Source of the DNA: Siphonodentalium dalli
Lineage: Eukaryota > Mollusca > Scaphopoda > Gadilida > Siphonodentaliidae
Direction of reading: 5' to 3'
NCBI GenBank assembly: GCA_032622095.1
Contig: CP136063.1
Span: 37,796,106 to 37,860,105 of the forward strand
Length of the DNA stretch: 64,000 nucleotides
Numbering within the stretch: the first letter of the stretch is position 1; every line of letters starts with the position of its first letter. Shown one piece after another: positions 22,691 to 34,988 of the stretch. The position numbers were made by a program, and so were the translations under genes. The notes beneath the pieces were generated by a model. The model saw only the letters and a list, made by a program, of their open reading frames with translations, searched no databases and was not told the DNA's origin.

Positions 22691-25169
22691 GTGTGTCTGC
22701 TTGTTTTCAAACAAGTTGAGTTTGGTTGAACATTTTCAGAACGAAGAAATCTGTCACAAGGTTATGGTTAGATAATTTAAACAGTGTCTTTGATGCCTAT
22801 TATCGTCTATATAGTAGGAGTTTGTCAAACAATAAAAGTAGTCCGGTTTGACATAAGTTTTGGTTTTAGAAAAGAACTTTATAGATCATTTAGTTTGTTT
22901 TGAGCAAGCTGAAGGCGTTTACATATAGTATTAACGCACATTTGGTAAACTTGTTTGAGGTTGAATAACTTATTTTTGAATGATGTAAGTCACTGAACAA
23001 AATTGTTCTAGGAATTTCAGGTTATACAAGTACTAAATTGTCGCACCATTATGCAGGTTATATAGGTATAGAACATTTACTGATGATTTTAGGATGTTTT
23101 CAAGTTACTCAGTATGATTTTAGTCAGTTCTGGTTTTGAACGAATTGTGGGTTAAATTTTTGGTTAAGGTTGTTCTGTCGGTCAATTAAGCATATAATGT
23201 AGTTTTATATTGTGTATCAGATGATCGATTGGAATACAGTAGTTATTTATGACAGTATGTCAAGAAACTGGTTGCGTCCAGAGGAATATAGGTTTTAGAA
23301 AGCAATGAGTTGAAGTAATTCAAGAAATTTCAAATTAAATAATTTGTAGTCAAGCTATAGATATTTGAAGTTTGAAGCATTCGGAACCATTGCTGGGGAA
23401 TGTTCAAGTCAGCCCAATGGGTCAAATGTTTTGCAAGAATATCTACAAAGATGGTTAGTGGTATTTTAGTTATGACAAGCCCGGATTAGTTTACAATGTT
23501 GGTTTTTTAAAAACATATAGAGCGATGTACGGGTATCGAAATTGTATGTATGTGTTATACAAGTAATCGAAATGGTTTTAATGTGTTCAAGTTTCGAACA
23601 AACCAAAGTTGATCAGAGTTGACAAGTCGGAAAGTCAGAAATGTAACTGAATAATCAATTATGGTGTGCACATACAAGAAAAGAATGGCTAGAAAATTGA
23701 TTATGCCATAATTACATCTATTACGTGTATTCTGAGAGTGTCTGTAAGTATTTAATTTAGACTAACATGCTACCAAGTATGTATAAATGTTTGTGGACGG
23801 CACCGAGTACACGTAATAATATACATGTAGAATATAAAAGAAGAAAAACAAAGAACTTACTTTTAAGGAATTATTACAGAAAAGAACATGAATTTATCCA
23901 GACAATCCTGATAATTCCATTGAAGAAAATACTAGTTCAAGACACAGTTGGAACAATGATTGGTTCACGGCAATGTAATCTGCCAAAACATGCGAACCAT
24001 AACATCCAGAGTTTAATATTTCGTTCGCGGTGCATGCGCCCCATAGAGAGAAAAAAAGAGAGGCTTGTCAACAAAGAGAGAAAGGTTATCTCATACAGAA
24101 AGGTGCCTTCGGCCAAGACATCTGTATTATTGAAGTTATGGGCCCAGTTAAGCAAACATTCATACATTTCAAAATACGGGGAATTTGGTTGGTAGTGGTC
24201 TCAATGGTGTGTGTACACTGGTGCGAATTCACAGGCGTAATCTCTCTGTTTATATCCTAACAATACAGGGATGCCCCTCTCAATTGTGGACACTCAATTG
24301 TTTATTCACTTGAATGGTCAAATAGGACACAATGGAGCGTGGTGTAGTAAAGTGCTTATGATTTCTGTGCAAACTGAGTTAATCCATTCACCCTCGGTTA
24401 AGGTGAAATGAGAAATTCGTTCTCGCCTGTCGTTTAACAAAAGTTGTATGAGTACATCAGACTGAGTACATGCGAAATTACCAGCAATTCTGATAAGACA
24501 TACTTCATTATCCATCATGATTGTCCTTAGCAAACAATCTACACCACTGCGAACCAGTATGTTTGTCCTGTGGGATCAATGAAGTGGTAAATATGTACAT
24601 TCATCAAGCAGTTAAATTGTGGTCAGTAAATGAAGACGGTATGCTGAGATGTTATTTGTTTTAAAGGAACCTGTAATCCGGTGTATGGTCAAGTTAGAGT
24701 ATTTAAATAGAAAGCTATACCTTCGTTAAATGTTGTCTGGAGTCATGTGAAGATATCAGCTGTGCTCGGGCAATTGTCCAGCGATCCGTTTCTCGTGCAC
24801 TTCAGGTTTGAATAAGAAATAAGCTTAAAGATTTCGTCAAGAGTTGTCAGAGATTAGCAAAATAAAATTCCTATTGTGACCGAACTATTGATTTCAAGTT
24901 TAAAGGGACATGTCAGAATGAAAGGGGAATGATATCTTATTTTGATAGCGAGCCAAATATAATTAGCTATATGAACCAATAAGCCAAGCAAAATGTCTCA
25001 GGGGTTGTACATTTTATTCCGTTGTTTTACAAGGAATAACTATATATATAATATATGACATTTATATAAAATGTCCGTAATTGGTATGGGTGTTACATCA
25101 TAGTTGTTAGAATCATTAGCTGACAAGTCATAGGTAACTCGACGGGTATGCCCAAATACAGGGCCCGTG

Positions 25170-25540
25170 ATATTTAATTTGGCGTTCCAGGTTTATGGAA
25201 TCGTGCTTTGACACAAACGACGAGATTTGACACGTCGGCGCTAATGATGTTGTAAAAAGTTTGTTATAGAGCATTAAGCTACATGCTGGTATATATGGAG
25301 ATGCTTAGTTTGGCATTCCAAGTTAATGGATAGCGATTTTTACGCGAAAGGCGTGATTTAACACGCCGTGCCAAGGAGTTTCTAAAATCTCAGTTTATAG
25401 AGCATTTGTACAAGAACATTTGTACATGCTGGTCATTTGAGCCAAATTAAAATGTGAATCGGTTAAATTGTCATTTCAAGGTTGAAATCGTGTTCTATAT
25501 GTATAAGCGTGATGGTACACGCTGGTGACATGAACCAGAG
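25170..25540 (+). repeat. Three degenerate repeats each with a 6 bp stem hairpin
   Basis: Hairpins are GACGAG-atttga-CACGTC (25219-25236), GGCGTG-atttaa-CACGCC (25350-25367) and AGCGTG-atggta-CACGCT (25506-25523). Each follows a related leader (GGCGTTCCAGGTT, GGCATTCCAAGTT, GTCATTTCAAGGTT). Stem positions 1 and 2 change in a paired way between copies. They lie inside the LTR element. Confidence 0.65.
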
Positions 25541-25611
25541 TTAATTGACTTTAGTTTCTTAACACAACGTATGAAGTCCTATACAATAGACAGATCTATG
25601 TTGATCCTTTG

Positions 25612-25850
25612 TTTATGCCCGCATTCAAGATCGAGTGGAACTTTGTTCAACTTTCGTATCGAAACAAGGCAAATATAACCCTCAACAGGAAGTCATACCC
25701 TGGATATTAAACCATATTGACTCATAACTAATTTATGCCTGAATTCAAGATCAAGTTGGAAATTTATTCAACTTTCGTATCGAAACAAGGAAATTATAAC
25801 TTCCGACATAAGTCATATCTGGATCAATCGATCAATCATTCATTCGGAAT
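25612..25850 (+). repeat. Tandem duplication, about 121 bp period
   Basis: TTTATGCCCGCATTCAAGAT (25612) and TTTATGCCTGAATTCAAGAT (25733) begin two copies that share CAACTTTCGTATCGAAACAA and AAGTCATA. Confidence 0.8.
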
Positions 25851-26095
25851 CTAGCCAGGATGCCCGGGGATGACCGGGATTACACCGTCATTCTCCAACG
25901 TTGGATATGGATCAATCATTCATTCGGAATCTAGCCAGGATGCCCGGGAATGACCGGAATTACACCGTCATTCTCCAACGTTGGATATGGACCAATCATT
26001 CATTCGGAATCTAGCCAGGATGCACGGGAATGACCGGGGTTTCACCGCCTTTCTCTAACGTTGGATATGGATCCATCAATCATTCGGAACGTGGG
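25831..26095 (+). repeat. 80 bp tandem repeat, three copies plus a partial
   Basis: Starts at 25831, 25911 and 25991, each beginning with CAATCATTCATTCGGAATCT and containing GATGACCGG or GAATGACCGG and CTCCAACGTTGGATATGG. A partial fourth copy reaches about 26095. Confidence 0.9.
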
Positions 26096-26330
26096 ATCAG
26101 AACTGACTCTGCAGAACCAAAAGCTTATTCTCGGATTATGACATTCCTCTGTTTCGGAACAATTCCTGTTATCAAAGTAAAGAACTCTCGGATTATGACA
26201 TTCCTGTGTTGGGAACTTGTGTGTGTTTTCGAAACTATCCATTTACCAATTGGTATAGTTTAAATCTATTTCAAGGAGTCGTCAAGTTTTTTGTCTTAGG
26301 GCAAAAATCTTGAAAATGGTGATGAGGTTA

Positions 26331-26784
26331 TGTAAGACTTCCAGCTGTCGACTTGGCGTGGGTAAGGTTAAACTATAGAGACAGGAGTCATTGTTCTGAC
26401 CGGCGGGTACACCATATTCTCATGGGAAAAGCAAACACTAGGTGAATAACTTCGTTGTTATTGATCTCGAGTCGCTAATCTCGCAAACATGGGGGCTATT
26501 CTCGTAAACATGGGAGTGTGCCTCGTAAACATGGCAATGTGGGACGTGGTGTATTGACTTCTCCGGACACTGACCCCTTGTCATATATATTCTGGACAGG
26601 GCTTACAGAGAGAACTCTCGATTCGAACGTATTAAGGAGAAGTCATGTTATTATATTTTTCTCCGTGGCCACCTGATTGTGTGCACGTATATATCATTGT
26701 ATAATAAATTTCATCAACGTGTTTCCAAGAATTCCAACTTAATGGTTAGAACCTGTGGGACCAGTAGCCCGAGAGAGTGGTACA
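26331..26784 (+). repeat. 3' LTR
   Basis: Matches the 5' LTR end to end except for about five substitutions and an extra 35 bp near 26378-26412. It is followed directly by CTAT, the right target-site duplication. Confidence 0.9.
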
Positions 26785-27461
26785 CTATTTTTTCTATAAT
26801 GTTTAAAGAAAATTGAGCATTTGCAATATGGCAGCAGCAAAAAAGAGTGTACAATAATAGGCAAATGATGAGGGGGTGACGTGTAATTAAGATTGAAACT
26901 AGATATGCAATTTGGAGATTATTGAATGAGGGATGTTATATTAAGGGATCCTGCAAATTTTGAATAGCAGTTAAAAATGCAGAATCCGATTAAGCAGTCA
27001 CAATTGTTTAATTATATAGATTGGCCGGTCAGAAATATTTGATCTGAATCGAGAAAACCACAAATCAAAGGCCATATTTATTATTATCTAATATTATTGT
27101 TCTCACAAAGGGTAGATTAGTTGTCGGTATCGGACCAAATTGCGGTTGAAGATGGATAAATCTAAATAAATGGGCTTTATGTGTATAACAAAGCCAAATT
27201 TGGTCGAACATGTTGATAAATATATAAATTTTCGGGCAATTTTAGACCATATTTTACAGCGGTTAGCATTATTTCACGACAATCAATTCTTATAATTGAA
27301 GTGGATTATATAATTGTTGTTGGAATCGGTACCTTTAAAAATTAAATAGTACTCAGGACCTATATGGATAGATACAAAGAGGGATTTGGGTCCAGTTGTA
27401 TTTTCTGGAGAGTGAAGAGGGCCAAGTGTTAAATTTTTAATATGTTGGTATATTTGGGTGT
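26785..27461. other. No gene; diverged MITE remnant
   Basis: About 27004-27345 contains ATATTTGATCTGAATCGAG and TTGTTGGAATCGGTACCTTT, diverged relatives of landmarks in the TTAA-flanked element at 60662-61142. Nothing else is recognised. Confidence 0.4.
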
Positions 27462-28735
27462 CTTCAGTAGGTCGGTCTGAAAGAGATCATATCATAACAA
27501 CGTCCATCGGGACTCAGAAAATTCAACTTTTCGTATATCAGCGACCTATTGTACATACTAGATGTTACATGTGTAATGCCACGCTTCAGGACAAGAAGGG
27601 GTTAATGCCATAAATTATCGACCGTCCTACTTCAGTAGGGTGGTCTGAACGAGATCATATCATAACAACGTCCACCGGGACTCGGGAAGTGCAACTTTTC
27701 GTATGTCAGCGACCTATTTTACATAAAATGTTTAATGCCCCGCTTCAGGACAAGAATGGGTTCATGCCAGAAATAATCGATCGTACTTCTTGAATAGGGT
27801 GGTCGGAAGGAGATCATATCATAACAACGTCCATCGGGACTAGGAAAGTGCAACTTTTCGTATGTCAGCGACCTATTGTACATACCAGAGGTCCCATGTT
27901 TAATGCCACGCTTCAGGACAAGAAGAGGTTAATGCCAGAGAAATTATCGACCGTACTTCTTCAGTAGGGTGGTCTGAAGGAGATCATATCATAACAACGT
28001 CCATCGGGAAGTGCAATTTTCGTATATCAGCGACCTATTGTACATATACCAGAAATCCCATGTTTAATGCCACGCTTCAGGACATGAAGGGGTTAATGCC
28101 AGAAAGTATCGATCGCAATTCTTCAGTAGGGTGGTCTGAAGGAGATCATATCATAACAACGTCCATCGGGACTCGAAAAGTGCAACGTTTCGCATGTCAG
28201 CGACCTATTGTACATACCAGAGGTCCCATATTTAATGCCACGCTTCAGAACAAGAAGGGGTTATTGTCGCTCAAGGGGTCACTCTCACCAAAAAAAGTGC
28301 TGAAGGGTACACATGATTTGAAAATATGCTGTATGGTACACATCGTTACTTAGACTGTGTTTCTGAAAGTTTGTAGCCCATTAGCAGTTTTGTTTCAGTT
28401 CTTTTTAATGTTTATTGGAACGTAGACAATTATTCTCTATCAGATACAAAACTAAACGCCATTAACTAATTTCAAACCCTGTGTACCCTTCAGCACATTT
28501 TTAAATCCTGTGCACCCTTCAGCACTTTTTTGGTGAGAGTTACCCCTTCTGTGTTAATGCCAGAAATTATCGATCGTACTTCATCAGTAGGGTGACCCAA
28601 AATAGATAATATCATAACAACTTTCGTCGAGATAAGAGAAGTGCAACTTTTCGTATGTTGCCGAGCTATTGTACTGACATGTACATGCATGCCACGGTGC
28701 AGGTCAAGAATGTGTTAATCCCAGAAATTATCGAC
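27462..28735 (+). repeat. About 165 bp satellite, six copies, interrupted
   Basis: Monomers start near 27462, 27629, 27795, 27958 and 28117 with TTCAGTAGGGTGGTCTGAAG or a variant. They contain GATCATATCATAACAACGTC, CAGCGACCTATTGTACATAC and AATGCCACGCTTCAGGACA. The last copy is split by an inserted MITE and resumes at about 28551 in more diverged form, ending near 28735. Confidence 0.9.
28273..28548. mobile_element. MITE with 75 bp terminal inverted repeats inside the satellite
   Basis: The left end AAGGGGTCACTCTCACC and right end GGTGAGAGTTACCCCTT are inverted. The inner arms contain AAAAAGTGCTGAAGGGT and its complement, repeated twice in the right arm. It interrupts the 165 bp satellite. 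No coding capacity; the target duplication is unclear. Confidence 0.75.
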
Positions 28736-29284
28736 ATAATATTACAATTACAACGTTAAGTTAACAGAAAATTCACAATTTCTCAGTCATGTTTGCGAGC
28801 TATAATTAATAATGTGAGTGCGTGGTTCAATGTTAAATGTGGTCCTTATGCCATGTCTCAACATGTCAATAACACAAAATGACAGCGCCCACACCACACA
28901 GCCACGTGCATTTGACCCCGCCTTAAACTATATTATAATTTATTAATATTCATGATGTATACAATCGCTCGCTGACTATTAGGTGTTACCTCGCGTAAAA
29001 TGGCAACACGCCAACTAACAGAACAAAGCGTCATTGAAATCTCCGATTATACAAATCAACTTCGCAGGTGCGGAGGATATTTGCATAACTGATCTTACCA
29101 TCATGTTATCAACACAAAATTAACAATTATTGATCAAATAACATCGCCATCATAAATAAAATAAAATAAACAAGTAAAAGAAATTTCTCTGCCTGGACTA
29201 ATAACGATGAAAGTGTCAATGACACTGTAGCTCAACTGGGAAAAGGAATAATTTCACGTGTTACAGTAAATTGAGTGATTAGGA
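28736..29284. other. No recognisable gene
   Basis: AT-rich spacer between two satellites. No structure beyond short frames. Confidence 0.5.
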
Positions 29285-30742
29285 ATGTGGAAAGTTGAAA
29301 GGCCTAGTTATGCAAAGAGTGAAATCCAAGATGGCCACTGGCAGCCATGCTTTTTGCCGAATGACCCCAAAATGACTCATTCCCATCTACATGTCATTAA
29401 CATCCATCACAATTTTCATGATGATCAGACAAAAGATACGACATGTAGCCTGTGCCAAATGATTTAGTCATGCAAAGAGTAAAATACAAGATGGCTGCTG
29501 GCGGAAATGTTTTTTGGCCGAATGACCCCAAAATAACTCGTTCCCATCCACCTATCAATATTAACACCCACAACAAATTTCATGATGATCGAACGAACAG
29601 TACGACCTGTAGCCCGTGCTAATGGATTCAATTTTGAAATCCAAGATGGCCACTGGCGGCCATGTTTTTTTGCCGAATGGCCCCAAAATGACTCGTTCCC
29701 ATCTACTTATTAATATCAAGAGCCGTAACATATTTCATAATGATCCGACCAAATGTAGGACCTGTAGCCAGTGCCAAAGGATTTATTCATGCACAGATTA
29801 AAATCCAAGATGGCTGCTGCCGGCCATGTTTTTTAGTCAAATTATCCCAAAATGACTCGTTCCCATCTACATGTCAATGTTAACATCCATGACAAATTCC
29901 ATGAAGATCCGACCAAAGCTACGACCTGTAGCCTGTGCCAAAGGATTTAGTCATGCAAAGAGTAAAATCCAAGATGGCTGCTGGCGGCCAAGTTTGTTGG
30001 CCCAATGACCCCTAAATGACTCGCTCCCATCTACTTGTCAATATTAACATTGATGACAAATTTCATGATGATCAGACGAACAATACGACATGTATCCCGT
30101 GCTAATGGATTGAAATTTGAAATTCAAGATGGCCACTGGCGACCATGTTTTTTGCCGAATCACCCCAAAATTACTCGTTCTCATCTAGATGTCAATGTCA
30201 ACAGCCATGACAAATCTCATAATGATCCGACCAAAGGTACGACATGTAGGCCATGCCAAAGGATTTAGTCATGCACAGAGTAAAATCCAAGATGGCTGCT
30301 GGTGGCCATGTTTTTTTGGCCCAATGACCCCAACATGGCTTGTTCCCATCAACATGTCATTGTTAGCATCCATGACAAATTTCATGAAGATCCGACCAAA
30401 GCTATGACATGTAGCCCGTGCCAAAGGGTTTAGTCATGCAAAGAGTAAAATTCAAGATGGCTGCTGGCGGCCATGTTTTTTGGCAGAACGAACCCAAAAT
30501 GACTCATTCCCATCTACAGGTCACTATTAAAGTCAATGACAAATTGCATGATGATAAGACAAACAGTACGACCTGAAGCCCGTGCTAATGGATTAAATTT
30601 TGAAACCCAAGATAGCCGCTGGCTGCCATGTTTTTTTGCTGAATGACCCCAAAATGATTCGTTCCCATCTACATGTCAATATCAACAGCCATGACAAATT
30701 TCATAATGATCCGACCAAAGGTACTACCTGTAGCCCGTGCTA
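29285..30742 (+). repeat. About 160 bp satellite with trimeric higher-order structure, nine copies
   Basis: Monomers contain AAGATGGC(C/T)..TGGCGGCCATG, CCGAATGACCCCAAAATGAC, TCCCATCTACATGTCAATAT and CATGATGATC. The AAGATGGC landmark recurs at about 29329, 29489, 29642, 29806, 29969, 30126, 30288, 30455 and 30611. Copies 3, 6 and 9 share a distinct junction GTGCTAATGGATT instead of TAGTCATGCAAAGAG, giving a period of about 480-487 bp. Open frames across it are repeat translations. Confidence 0.92.
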
Positions 30743-31685
30743 ATAGTTGGGGAGCCCGCATATGTTCTATTTACACTTTTGCGTACAAAAGGTTTGACCC
30801 CCTAAAGTTGGTACCAATAATGGAACATTCTGAAAAACCGATTTCTTAAGTTGCGCATTCCTGGGGTTTAGGGGCCGCTGAACCCCAAAAAGTGCCAAAA
30901 ATCACTTCTATTTACACTTCCGCGTATATTTCGATGAATTTTGGTTCGATGATACTCCTAAGTGTACTGATTAAGAAAACACAACTTAAGAAAGGGATTT
31001 TCCTGAGGTTTTCAGATAAGAAAGCGGGTCCCATGCTGAACCCCAAAACGTGATTTTTCACTTTTTTCACACTTTCGCGTACATCCATAATTTTTCGTAT
31101 CAAAGTACTTTGATATACACTAATTATAAAAACACAACTTAAGAATCAACTTTTCCTGGGGTTTTAAGATAAGAAGGGGGTCATCGGGTCACCCCTCAAA
31201 GCGTAAAAATCACTTTTATTTACATGATTGCATTCGTCCAACGTGTGTGTATGTGCGTACACCCCTTAAACGTTGCACTATTACAACCAATACATCCCTA
31301 AATCGATACGATCAACTTAAGAAATATATATCCAGGCCTTTTTCTGATAAGAACGAGATTGTACCCCCCCCCCCCTCCCCACAACCTGATCCATTTTCTA
31401 GAACTATAAGTGAGCCAGTTTTATGAAAATTATAGCGGGAAAATCTAGTAAAATGTATACAAATGTATATATTTTCGTGAAGCTAAGACATAATGACACT
31501 TTTTGGGGCCGAAATTGAAACTCACCATCCAATATGGCCGCCAAAATGGCAACCGGAAGTTGAAAATATGACATTTTTTCACAAATATCTTCTAGATCAA
31601 TTCATGCTGTTTGGAACTGGTTGAGTAATGCAACTTTATTTTGTGTTTTGTATATTAACTGATCATTGGAGCAATTAAATATGCA

Positions 31686-32038
31686 TTGAAGACAGAACAA
31701 CCATATTACGATTTCTATATTTATTTTGATTATATAAAATATACACATAAAACACAAATATACGTTTGGCTTCATGGGGAATGTTCATTTTTCGCTCCAC
31801 CTGACAATCAACTATGTAGGCACTGTGTAGACCCGTTATACAGACGATGCAGAAATGAGTTAAGATTGCATATGATACTAGAATGTCTGTTAAGTGTCTT
31901 GTCTACCACAGCGATTGAAAACATGAGAGGCCTGGCAGGCTATTGTAGTTAAGCATTTTACACTGGGTTTCACCGCGGTGGTTTAGAGTGAAATGCCTGT
32001 CAGGCTTTATTAGGGAGGATATATCAGTATCCAAAGCC
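31686..32038 (-). repeat. Split direct repeat, 353 bp, outer copy
   Basis: Near-identical to 33490-33842, offset 1804 bp. Both contain a palindromic block with GCCTGGCAGGC, CACCGCGGTG and GCCTGTCAGGC (near 31928-32012) that may fold during replication or recombination. Confidence 0.9.
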
Positions 32039-33183
32039 AACCAAGCGTGGAACCAGACAATCATGCATATCGAGTAGATCCAAGGAGCTTTCGCGCATAC
32101 GCGAATGGTAGAGATGTCAATGATAGACAGTCTTGTACCATTACCATATGGTTACCGGCCAGACCTTGGATGAGAAGGCTTTCACGCGTGATACGCAGCT
32201 GTGCTATCGTATTCAAACGGCTACACGCCAGATAAGAGTCGCGCACGAGTGCAAATGGTTACACACCTTAGGAGCAATGAACCACACACATGGCAGTATC
32301 GAGCTACCTGCAGATGCCTCCCGGAGAACAGTTCACGTGTACTAGGAATCGGTGACTCTAGTAGGTACAACGTATTCTCTGATAAAGGCAGCAAAAGCGT
32401 TCACGTGTACCAGTATGATTGAACTGGTAGGTACAACGACGTCAATGAAGATACGTGCTCGATGAGGAGTGTGTGAGGCATTGCGTCCATAACAAGGCTA
32501 TCGCGCAAATGCACAGGTGGCGGGCGCGGGTGTCACCAAAGCATAGACGTCCACAAGTATATGGTTAACAACTGTGACCGAATTAACCCATGGTGCCCGG
32601 TCTGTCAGAGCGTTTTGGAAGACTGTAATTGGGCACCGGTGATAACCATGAGAAAAAATGTTGAGAACGCATATGCGATGGTGATAACCTGCACGAATGG
32701 TGACAGCATGACCGCAAGATTCCACGACCGACATAAGGAGAAGCTGACTAGACTTACAATTAAACGTGAATATTTATCAGCTGAGCAAAAAAGTAAGCCA
32801 GTAAATTTAATTTAGTGTAAACTAGTCGTAAACCGAGCTGCATAAAGCTAAATTATTCGCAAACTGAACATTCCCAATTTCTCTATCGGACTAGTAGAAA
32901 ATTATAAGATGTGTGAAACTATAGATATATGGTCAATAATAAGCATGTACATAGAATACTAAGCTGAAACAGAGTACAACATAAATTTATAATATATTGG
33001 CAGGTTATGTTTTGGAGACTATGAGCACAAGATAACGTCTGGACACGAGCTAGATGTAATATTTTTATTTTAAGATGGTGTGTGTGATTCTTCATACAAA
33101 ATACAGTTATAATATCTATTAACTGTAAAACCAAACCGATATACATATGTACATCGCACCGCGGAGGTGGGGTGGATGGACGG
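32039..33183 (-). other. Unassigned segment between internal and terminal repeats of the DIRS element
   Basis: About 1.15 kb with no long frame. GTTCACGTGTAC is repeated (32330 and 32398), each followed by a variant of AGTAGGTACAACG. Some split-repeat elements carry an extra gene here; none is recognised. Confidence 0.5.
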
Positions 33184-33489
33184 ACAAGTCTACGGCACTG
33201 ACGGTATTAACAAAAGCTTGTCTGAACAGCCTATCTTTGAGAAGTAATCTGTATAAATGATTCCACACGAATACCACTCGGTTTTACTGTAACACCGTCT
33301 GCTCTGGAATCTGAGAGGTGCCATGATAAGCGGCGTCGACCTTAAATAACACCACATGGCCTGGCCCTGTGTGGGAACATGTTCTAGCAGATTAACTCAT
33401 GCCCTGTCGTGATCGCGCGTCATGTCTCGAGTATTGTTGGTCTGTATAAAACTACAGCAATGCAATAAGATATATTTCATTACTATCAA
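33184..33489 (-). repeat. Split direct repeat, 306 bp, internal copy
   Basis: Matches 37778-38083 base for base apart from a rare substitution (GATCGCGCG versus GATCGTGCG). It abuts the internal 353 bp copy at 33489/33490, reproducing the junction expected when the two element ends are joined in a circle. Confidence 0.92.
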
Positions 33490-33842
33490 TTTAAGACAGA
33501 ACAACCATATTACGATTTCTATATTTATTTTGATTATATAAAATATACACATAAAACACAAATATACGTTTGGCTTCATGGGGAATGTTCATTTTTCGCT
33601 CCACCTGACAATCAACTATGTAGGCACTGTGTAGACCCGTTATACAGACGATGCAGAAATGAGTTAAGATTGCATATGATACTAGAATGTCTGTTAAGTG
33701 TCTTGTCTACCACAGCGATTGAAAACATGAGAGGCCTGGCAGGCTATTGTAGTTAAGCATTTTACACCAGGTTTCACCGCGGTGGTTTAGAGTGAAATGC
33801 CTGTCAGGCTTTATTGGGGAGGATATATCAGTATCCAAAGCC
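33490..33842 (-). repeat. Split direct repeat, 353 bp, internal copy
   Basis: Internal partner of 31686-32038. Lies about 110 bp downstream, in the sense of the genes, of the recombinase stop. Confidence 0.92.
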
Positions 33843-33949
33843 CAAGTTGAGTGTAGTGAAGCGAAACGAAAACCCCCAAGAAAGCCAAACTGTACTAGTG
33901 TATATCCGCAGAATGTATTATGTGATGACTAAATACCAGGCGCAAAATG

Positions 33950-34988
33950 TCACTCTGAGGCTAACCTGGCTTGTATCTGACGTATGCGCTGAGGATCAAC
34001 CTCAATGTAGCGTGTATAACAACTGGACTTCCATCTACCCATGGCCTTAATGAGATGATCGTCCACATTTAAGGCTGCACAGCTAGTTGCGCAACCGCGT
34101 CGGAAACTATGTCCGGTAAAATTCCTGGGATCTAAGCCAATGACACGGATGATTGACTTCAATAAACTGATGAATTTCGCACGTCGAAGAGCGTGACCGC
34201 GTTCGTCAATAAACAGAGGATCGGTGACACTTGTGGATGCAGGAATCACCCTCAATTTCATGTATGACAGCAGGGCGGTTACTGGACAAACGCGAGCCTC
34301 TGTTGGATACAAATAGATAGTAACGCCGTGTCGAAAGGGGTCAGTTTTGCTAGTTTTCAACGTTAAATGACATCCCTTATCTCCTCGCAAAAACGGCACA
34401 TCGCCCTCAGAGAGGTGAATATCTGGATTAAACTGAGAACTCGCTGGCTCTCATCAATCCGAAGAACGCAATAGAGCAAACAGCCTCCATCATGCGATCC
34501 ATGACATGAGAGAAGAAACCACGGTTTACAATTGTGCATATGCTTTTTAAAATGGAAATTGTTACTGGGGAGCGTTTTGGCCGAGCAGGTTCCCGCCGCA
34601 TGCGTTTAACTCCGCGCATGAAAGCAATTATGCGGTGATTCCATGACCCATCAGCGCTAATTGGTGGGCAAGACATACCGCTTCTTATGTAGAAAAACTT
34701 TATCCCTGCTAAGTGTAACTTGATCGTGCTATAACACAGATGTTTGACGCCATGGCAGTAAGCAGTATATTGTAATATGCTGTGTTCTGATATGATAGGC
34801 AACTCCGCCGCTGCATTCCAAGGGTGACCATGCCTGACGCAGAAACAAATGAAGTGATTCAGCGACGACTGGTATGCCCGCCGAGTAGATGCGTTGATTG
34901 AGTGATACCATATGCTATTTTGGATAGAATCTAAGGCAGAATTAGCGCTGACAGGGGTGGAATCGTCGCAGGTAATTGACTGGCGCAT
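33950..34988 (-). pseudogene. DIRS tyrosine recombinase, frameshifted
   Basis: The recombinase would integrate the circular DNA copy without a target duplication. The N-terminal part (34988-34428) holds a SAM-like core-binding domain with STRRAYQSSLNHF and the first catalytic arginine in GLMRASEF (34449-34451). The C-terminal part (34399-33950) lies in another frame and holds KTSKTDPFRHG, the HSFRRG box (H and second R), GRWKSS and the nucleophile in CYTRYIE. All four catalytic positions can be seen, but a frameshift near 34430 separates the first from the rest. The gene overlaps the end of the RNase H frame by about 58 bp, as is usual in this order. Confidence 0.88.

Larger units (their letters stand above)
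21439..26784 (+). mobile_element. LTR retrotransposon without genes (LARD-like)
   Basis: Direct repeats of 419 bp (21439-21857) and 454 bp (26331-26784) start TGTAAGACTTCC and end GAGTGGTACA, the canonical TG...CA. They bound 4.47 kb. Both outer flanks carry the same 4 bp, CTAT (21435-21438 and 26785-26788), as expected for integrase-mediated insertion. The LTRs differ by about five substitutions and one 35 bp indel, so insertion was recent. Yet the interior shows no gag, protease, RT, RNase H or integrase: the longest frame (23767-24195, 142 codons) has no recognisable motif. Such gene-less elements depend on a partner in trans. A possible primer site TGGTGCCGAG lies 8 bp after the 5' LTR; the polypurine tract is weak. 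Plus orientation is assumed from the position of TATA and AATAAA in the LTR. Confidence 0.85.

Noticed and set aside
23767-24195. 142-codon basic frame inside the LTR element, considered as gag
   Set aside because: No zinc knuckle, capsid-like motif or coding context; AT-rich DNA of this length can hold such a frame by chance.
29285-30407. Frames with repeated KIQDGHWRPCFLPN-like peptides
   Set aside because: Products of the 160 bp satellite; frames break at monomer boundaries.
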